Positions 60,255 to 64,000 of a stretch of DNA of 64,000 nucleotides are shown piece after piece. A program made the translations under genes and the position numbers. Origin of the DNA: Kluyvera sichuanensis (lineage in GTDB: Bacteria > Pseudomonadota > Gammaproteobacteria > Enterobacterales > Enterobacteriaceae); the NCBI RefSeq assembly GCF_014218705.1, contig NZ_JABBJF010000012.1, forward strand, positions 46,632 to 110,631, written 5' to 3'. How positions within the stretch are numbered: the first letter of the stretch is position 1; every line of letters starts with the position of its first letter. Below the pieces are notes generated by a model. The model worked only from the letters and a program-made list of their open reading frames with translations. It ran no database searches and was not told the DNA's origin.

Positions 60255-60283
60255 AATAAAAAGAGTCGGCGGTAGCCGACCCT
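60255..60283 (-). terminator. Terminator hairpin between the giant protein and the TolC-family gene
   Basis: On the minus strand GGGTCGGC-TACC-GCCGACTC is followed by TTTTTATTAATA. It begins seven bases after the stop of the giant gene, in the 160-base gap before the TolC-family gene. Confidence 0.8.
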
Positions 60284-60289
60284 AACGCA

Positions 60290-63200
60290 TCAGGCGTCCG
60301 TATCCGGCTGCGGTATTAAATGATCCAGCTCCGCAATATTATGGGCATTCCAGCTATCCGCCCCCTCACCGGCAGAACTTTCCGCCGGAACATCCTGAAC
60401 GTGTCCCGCCGCCTCGGTATTTTCCGCTGGCGCTTCTACCTGAATCATTGAGCTGACATCATTGGTGCTGTCATCGTGGATAATCTCGCTGAGATCGATA
60501 GTCTCCACTTGATGCGTATCTGTCGTCGCCGTTGAGGCTGGTTTATCCTCTAGTGGCTCGGCGTTCTGGGCGGTATCGGCCTCATGCAGTTGGCTATCAA
60601 TATCGTCCAGCAGCATGCTCAGCGATGTCTCAGGGCTTTCGTTAGCCACGCTCTGCACCTGGGATGTATCCTGCTCAATCGCGCTGAGATCGATAGTTTC
60701 ATTGTCGGCCAACAGGCCAGCGGTATCCTGATCTGCTGCGGCATGGTCGTTCGCTGAATCCGTTTCCTCTGCCTGACCTGCGGTGTCGATCGTCTGGTTT
60801 CCGGCAAGGTTATCCGCCGGTTCGCTGGTGTCGGTTTCACCGGTATTCGCGGTATCGCCAGGATCGGTTGTGGCCGTATGCGTATCGTTGCCGCTCAACG
60901 CCGCCAGATTTGCGGAGTCGCTTTCCGTTGAATGATCGTTTGCCGATACATCATCGGTATGTTCGGTTGAGCCAACGGTGCTGACGTGTGCCAGAGTCGC
61001 GTGGTGAACGTCTCCCTCCGTCGATAGCGTATGAGTCGAGTCGTCCGCGTGGTTATCTTCACCGCCACCGAGGACGATTGAGTGATCGCCGCTGTTGGCA
61101 TCAATCGGCCCGGAAGACGGCGATGAGTCGTCGACGTCGGTGACAACATCGACTTTGACCGAGCCCAGATCGGTTATCTGCGTCGGTGATGTCAGGGTTA
61201 AATGCGCATCCAGATGGGTGCCATCTGGAACATCGATGGTCAGATTCCCATTGTCGTCCGCCGTATAGTTAACGCCCTGATAGTTGACGGTAGCTTTCGG
61301 CGCTAACCCACTGAATTTGATCGAGGTAATGTTGTGATCGCTACTTCCCTCAATGTTGGCATCAATATTCAGGTCGTATTGCCAGGAGACTTTACTGTCG
61401 GAATGGCCGGGATCCAGGCCTTCTTTCCCCGTTCCGGAGATAATTTCAGTTAAGCGGTTATTACCATAAAACGTTTGTCCATTAACGGTAAGGTTGACGC
61501 TTTCGATGTAGTTAATGTTGCCATTGACGTTTTTTGTGCCATCCGTGTTGCTCCACGATGAGTCGCCAGGGACAAAGATGTAGTCGTGCGCAGTACTGCT
61601 GCTGGCTTCACGGTTGCCGTTGACCGCATTCATTGCGTGCTGGGTGTTATCTCCCTGCGTGTAGGTACTGCCATCGTGCAGAATAAAGATATCGGACTTA
61701 CCCACGGTACCATTCGCGTTACCGGAGGTGTATTCATGGATGTTGGATGAAGGGATATCCTTAGAAACATATTTCCCAACATCGCCTTGAGACACCCATA
61801 CAACGACATTCGCCCCAACCGCCACAATCATACCGCTGCCGTCGATATCAAAGCCGTTACCGCTAGGATCTTTGCTACCGCCGTTAACCTCGATGACCTT
61901 TGTAGGGTTAGAGGCGGTAAAGTTGACGTTGAGGGTGATGTCGGAATCGGCGTCTGAATCGGCGTCTGAATCAGCATCGGCGTCTGCATCGGCATCCGCG
62001 TCGGCGTCGGCATCTGCGTCCGCATCCGCATCGGCATCCGCATCCGCATCGGCGTCGGCGTCGGCGTCTGCATCAGCGTCTGCATCAGCGTCGGCATCGG
62101 CGTCCGCGTCGGCATCCGCATCGGCGTCTGCATCAGCGTCGGCATCGGCATCCGCATCCGCATCCGCGTCGGCATCCGCATCTGCATCTGCGTCGGCATC
62201 CGCGTCGGCGTCCGCGTCGGCGTCCGCATCGGCGTCCGCATCGGCATCTGCGTCTGCATCGGCATCTGCGTCCGCATCCGCGTCTGCATCCGCATCGGCG
62301 TCGGCGTCTGCATCAGCGTCGGCATCCGCATCCGCATCGGCATCGGCGTCCGCGTCGGCATCAGTGTCCGCATCGGCATCAGCGTCGGCGTCGGCGTCGG
62401 CGTCAGCATCCGCATCTGCGTCGGCATCGGCGTCCGCATCCGCATCTGCGTCGGCATCGGCATCGGCATCGGCATCGGCGTCCGCGTCAGCATCCGCATC
62501 TGCGTCTGCATCCGCGTCGGCGTCAGCATCCGCATCTGCGTCGGCGTCCGCGTCGGCATCCGCATCTGCGTCGGCATCGGCATCGGCGTCCGCGTCCGCA
62601 TCGGCATCCGCATCGGCATCCGCATCGGCATCCGCATCGGCATCCGCATCGGCATCCGCATCGGCATCCGCATCGGCGTCCGCATCAGCATCTGCATCAG
62701 CGTCCGCATCGGCGTCCGCATCGGCATCTGCGTCCGCATCGGCATCCGCATCGGCGTCTGCATCAGCGTCGGCATCCGCATCGGCATCAGCGTCGGCGTC
62801 CGCGTCGGCATCAGTGTCCGCATCGGCATCAGCGTCCGCATCGGCATCGGCATCGGCGTCGGCATCAGCGTCGGCGTCCGCATCTGCGTCCGCATCGGCA
62901 TCCGCATCGGCATCCGCATCCGCATCGGCGTCTGCATCAGCGTCGGCATCGGCATCCGCATCCGCGTCGGCATCCGCATCTGCATCCGCATCTGCGTCGG
63001 CATCAGCGTCGGCGTCCGCATCGGCATCTGCGTCTGCATCCGCATCGGCGTCTGCATCAGCGTCGGCATCCGCATCGGCATCAGCGTCGGCGTCCGCGTC
63101 GGCATCAGTGTCCGCATCGGCATCAGCATCAGCGTCGGCATCTGCGTCCGCATCCGCATCCGCATCGGCATCAGCGTCGGCATCGGCATCTGCATCCGCA

Positions 63201-64000
63201 TCGGCGTCGGCGTCTGCATCAGCGTCGGCGTCAGCATCCGCATCTGCGTCGGCATCGGCGTCCGCATCCGCATCGGCATCAGCGTCGGCATCGGCATCTG
63301 CGTCGGCATCCGCGTCGGCGTCAGCATCCGCATCTGCGTCGGCATCGGCGTCTGCATCCGCATCGGCATCCGCGTCGGCATCTGCGTCCGCATCGGCATC
63401 GGCATCGGCATCTGCGTCGGCATCAGCATCTGCGTCGGCGTCGGCATCCGCGTCGGCGTCGGCATCTGCGTCGGCATCCGCATCCGCGTCGGCATCCGCA
63501 TCCGCGTCGGCGTCCGCATCGGCGTCGGCATCCGCATCCGAGTCGGCATCGGCATCTGCATCAGCATCGGCGTCTGCATCAGCATCGGCGTCTGCATCAG
63601 CATCTGCATCAGCATCAGCATCGGCATCGGCATCGGCATCGGCATCGGCATCTGCATCTGCATCAGCGTCGGCATCTGCGTCCGCATCCGCATCCGCATC
63701 GGCGTCGGCATCGGCATCGGCATCTGCGTCGGCATCGGCATCAGCGTCGGCATCGGCATCCGCATCGGCATCCGCATCGGCGTCTGCATCAGCGTCGGCA
63801 TCCGCATCCGCATCGGCGTCGGCATCGGCGTCTGCATCAGCATCCGCGTCTGCATCCGCGTCTGCATCGGCATCTGCATCGGCGTCGGCATCCGCGTCGG
63901 CATCGGCATCGGCATCGGCGTCTGCATCTGCGTCGGCATCCGCATCTGCATCAGCATCCGAGTCGGCATCGGCGTCTGCATCAGCATCGGCGTCGGCATC
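60290..64000 (-). CDS. Giant type I-secreted surface protein/adhesin, C-terminal part (partial at right edge)
   Basis: The frame ending with TGA at 60290-60292 stays open to the last base of the window, giving 1,236 visible residues; the start lies beyond. Residues run from at least 687 of alternating Asp-Ala/Asp-Ser into [21 protein letters not shown]. Next comes a beta-rich domain (about 61310-61935; [32 protein letters not shown]). It is followed by an acidic low-complexity tail with two ETIDLS(A/E)I motifs and the end PQPDTDA. There is no RTX GGxGxDxxx array in the visible part. With the three secretion genes downstream, it fits the LapA/BapA/SiiE class of giant adhesins. No start codon exists within the repeat frame, so automatic callers may miss most of it. 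Confidence 0.85.
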   Translation of the reverse strand, partial: DADADADADADADSDADADADADADADADADADADADADADADADADADADADADADADADADADADADADADADADADADADADADADADADADADADADADADADADADADADADADADADADADADADADADADADADADADADADADADSDADADADADADADADADADADADADADADADADADADADADADADADADADADADADADADADADADADADADADADADADADADADADADADADADADADADADADADADADADADADADADADADADADADADADADADADTDADADADADADADADADADADADADADADADADADADADADADADADADADADADADADADADADADADADADADADADADADADADADADADADADTDADADADADADADADADADADADADADADADADADADADADADADADADADADADADADADADADADADADADADADADADADADADADADADADADADADADADADADADADADADADADADADADADADADADADADADADADADADTDADADADADADADADADADADADADADADADADADADADADADADADADADADADADADADADADADADADADADADADADADADADADADADADADADADADADADADADADADADADADADADADADADSDADSDADSDITLNVNFTASNPTKVIEVNGGSKDPSGNGFDIDGSGMIVAVGANVVVWVSQGDVGKYVSKDIPSSNIHEYTSGNANGTVGKSDIFILHDGSTYTQGDNTQHAMNAVNGNREASSSTAHDYIFVPGDSSWSNTDGTKNVNGNINYIESVNLTVNGQTFYGNNRLTEIISGTGKEGLDPGHSDSKVSWQYDLNIDANIEGSSDHNITSIKFSGLAPKATVNYQGVNYTADDNGNLTIDVPDGTHLDAHLTLTSPTQITDLGSVKVDVVTDVDDSSPSSGPIDANSGDHSIVLGGGEDNHADDSTHTLSTEGDVHHATLAHVSTVGSTEHTDDVSANDHSTESDSANLAALSGNDTHTATTDPGDTANTGETDTSEPADNLAGNQTIDTAGQAEETDSANDHAAADQDTAGLLADNETIDLSAIEQDTSQVQSVANESPETSLSMLLDDIDSQLHEADTAQNAEPLEDKPASTATTDTHQVETIDLSEIIHDDSTNDVSSMIQVEAPAENTEAAGHVQDVPAESSAGEGADSWNAHNIAELDHLIPQPDTDA
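61940..64000 (-). repeat. Asp-Ala/Asp-Ser dipeptide-coding tandem repeat
   Basis: 2,061 bases to the window edge in which every second codon is GAY and the others are GCN, with few TCN/ACN (Ser near 61943-61970, 63540 and 63960; Thr near 62363, 62812 and 63107). The basic DNA unit is six bases. A nearly pure 12-base unit (GCATCGGCATCC on the plus strand) runs from about 62600 to 62685. Longer segments of about 75-85 bases recur, so the tract has higher-order duplications. Confidence 0.95.

Noticed and set aside
61828..63999. A 723-codon minus-strand frame rich in Met, Pro, Thr, Arg and Gln
   Set aside because: It is another frame of the Asp-Ala coding repeat. All frames of this six-base repeat are open, and only the Asp-Ala frame continues in phase into a normal protein domain.
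61940..64000. CRISPR-like or satellite array
   Set aside because: No unique spacers of constant length; the period is six bases and codon-phased, so it is a coding repeat.

Overview
The window is a chromosomal segment of a member of the Enterobacteriaceae. Most of it follows the Escherichia coli gene order around uvrA-ssb-soxRS-acs-fdhF-phn-proP, and many proteins match their E. coli counterparts in length and motifs. Several differences point to an Enterobacter/Leclercia/Lelliottia/Klebsiella-type genome rather than Escherichia. yjbQ, pdeC, yjcF, the nrf operon, yjcS, the als-rpiB block and crfC are missing from their E. coli places. A cidAB-type locus, a sugar-linked cluster, kdgT and a type I secretion locus are present instead. 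The genus cannot be fixed from this window.

Layout. 1-10.8 kb is housekeeping: the end of dusA, pspG behind a sigma-54 promoter, qor, dnaB, alr, tyrB, aphA, yjbR, and uvrA/ssb divergent around a LexA box. 10.9-18.5 kb holds an MltF-like lytic transglycosylase, an IclR regulator, yjcB, soxS/soxR around a palindromic sox box, the purine permease ghxP with three PurR-like boxes in its leader, and the yjcE antiporter. 18.5-25 kb is accessory: a LysR regulator divergent from cidA-cidB, then a lone sugar-binding protein, a Gfo/Idh/MocA oxidoreductase and a divergent 521-residue protein of unknown function. 25.2-31 kb is acetate and glutamate handling (acs-yjcH-actP, gltP). 31.1-39.8 kb has yjcO, the selenoprotein gene fdhF with its SECIS hairpin and sigma-54 promoter, the mdtNOP efflux operon with ytcA, and yjdP. 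39.8-51.6 kb is a complete phnCDEFGHIJKLMNOP carbon-phosphorus lyase operon followed by yjdN and yjdM. 51.9-55.1 kb has kdgT behind a distant KdgR-like box, and proP.

55.1-64 kb, all on the minus strand, is a type I secretion locus. A giant acidic surface protein enters from beyond the right edge of the window. It is followed by a TolC-family outer-membrane protein, an ABC transporter with a C39-like domain, and an HlyD-family adaptor. The visible part of the giant protein is 1,236 residues. At least 687 of them form an almost pure Asp-Ala/Asp-Ser dipeptide tract running off the window, followed by a 549-residue C-terminal region without RTX nonapeptides. This is the least ordinary part of the window.

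Two families of short palindromic repeats are scattered between genes: a GTAGCCCGGCC type at six sites and a CCCTCACCC/CCCTCTCCC type at four sites. One copy of each lies inside the phn operon. No rRNA, tRNA, insertion sequence, prophage or CRISPR array was seen.
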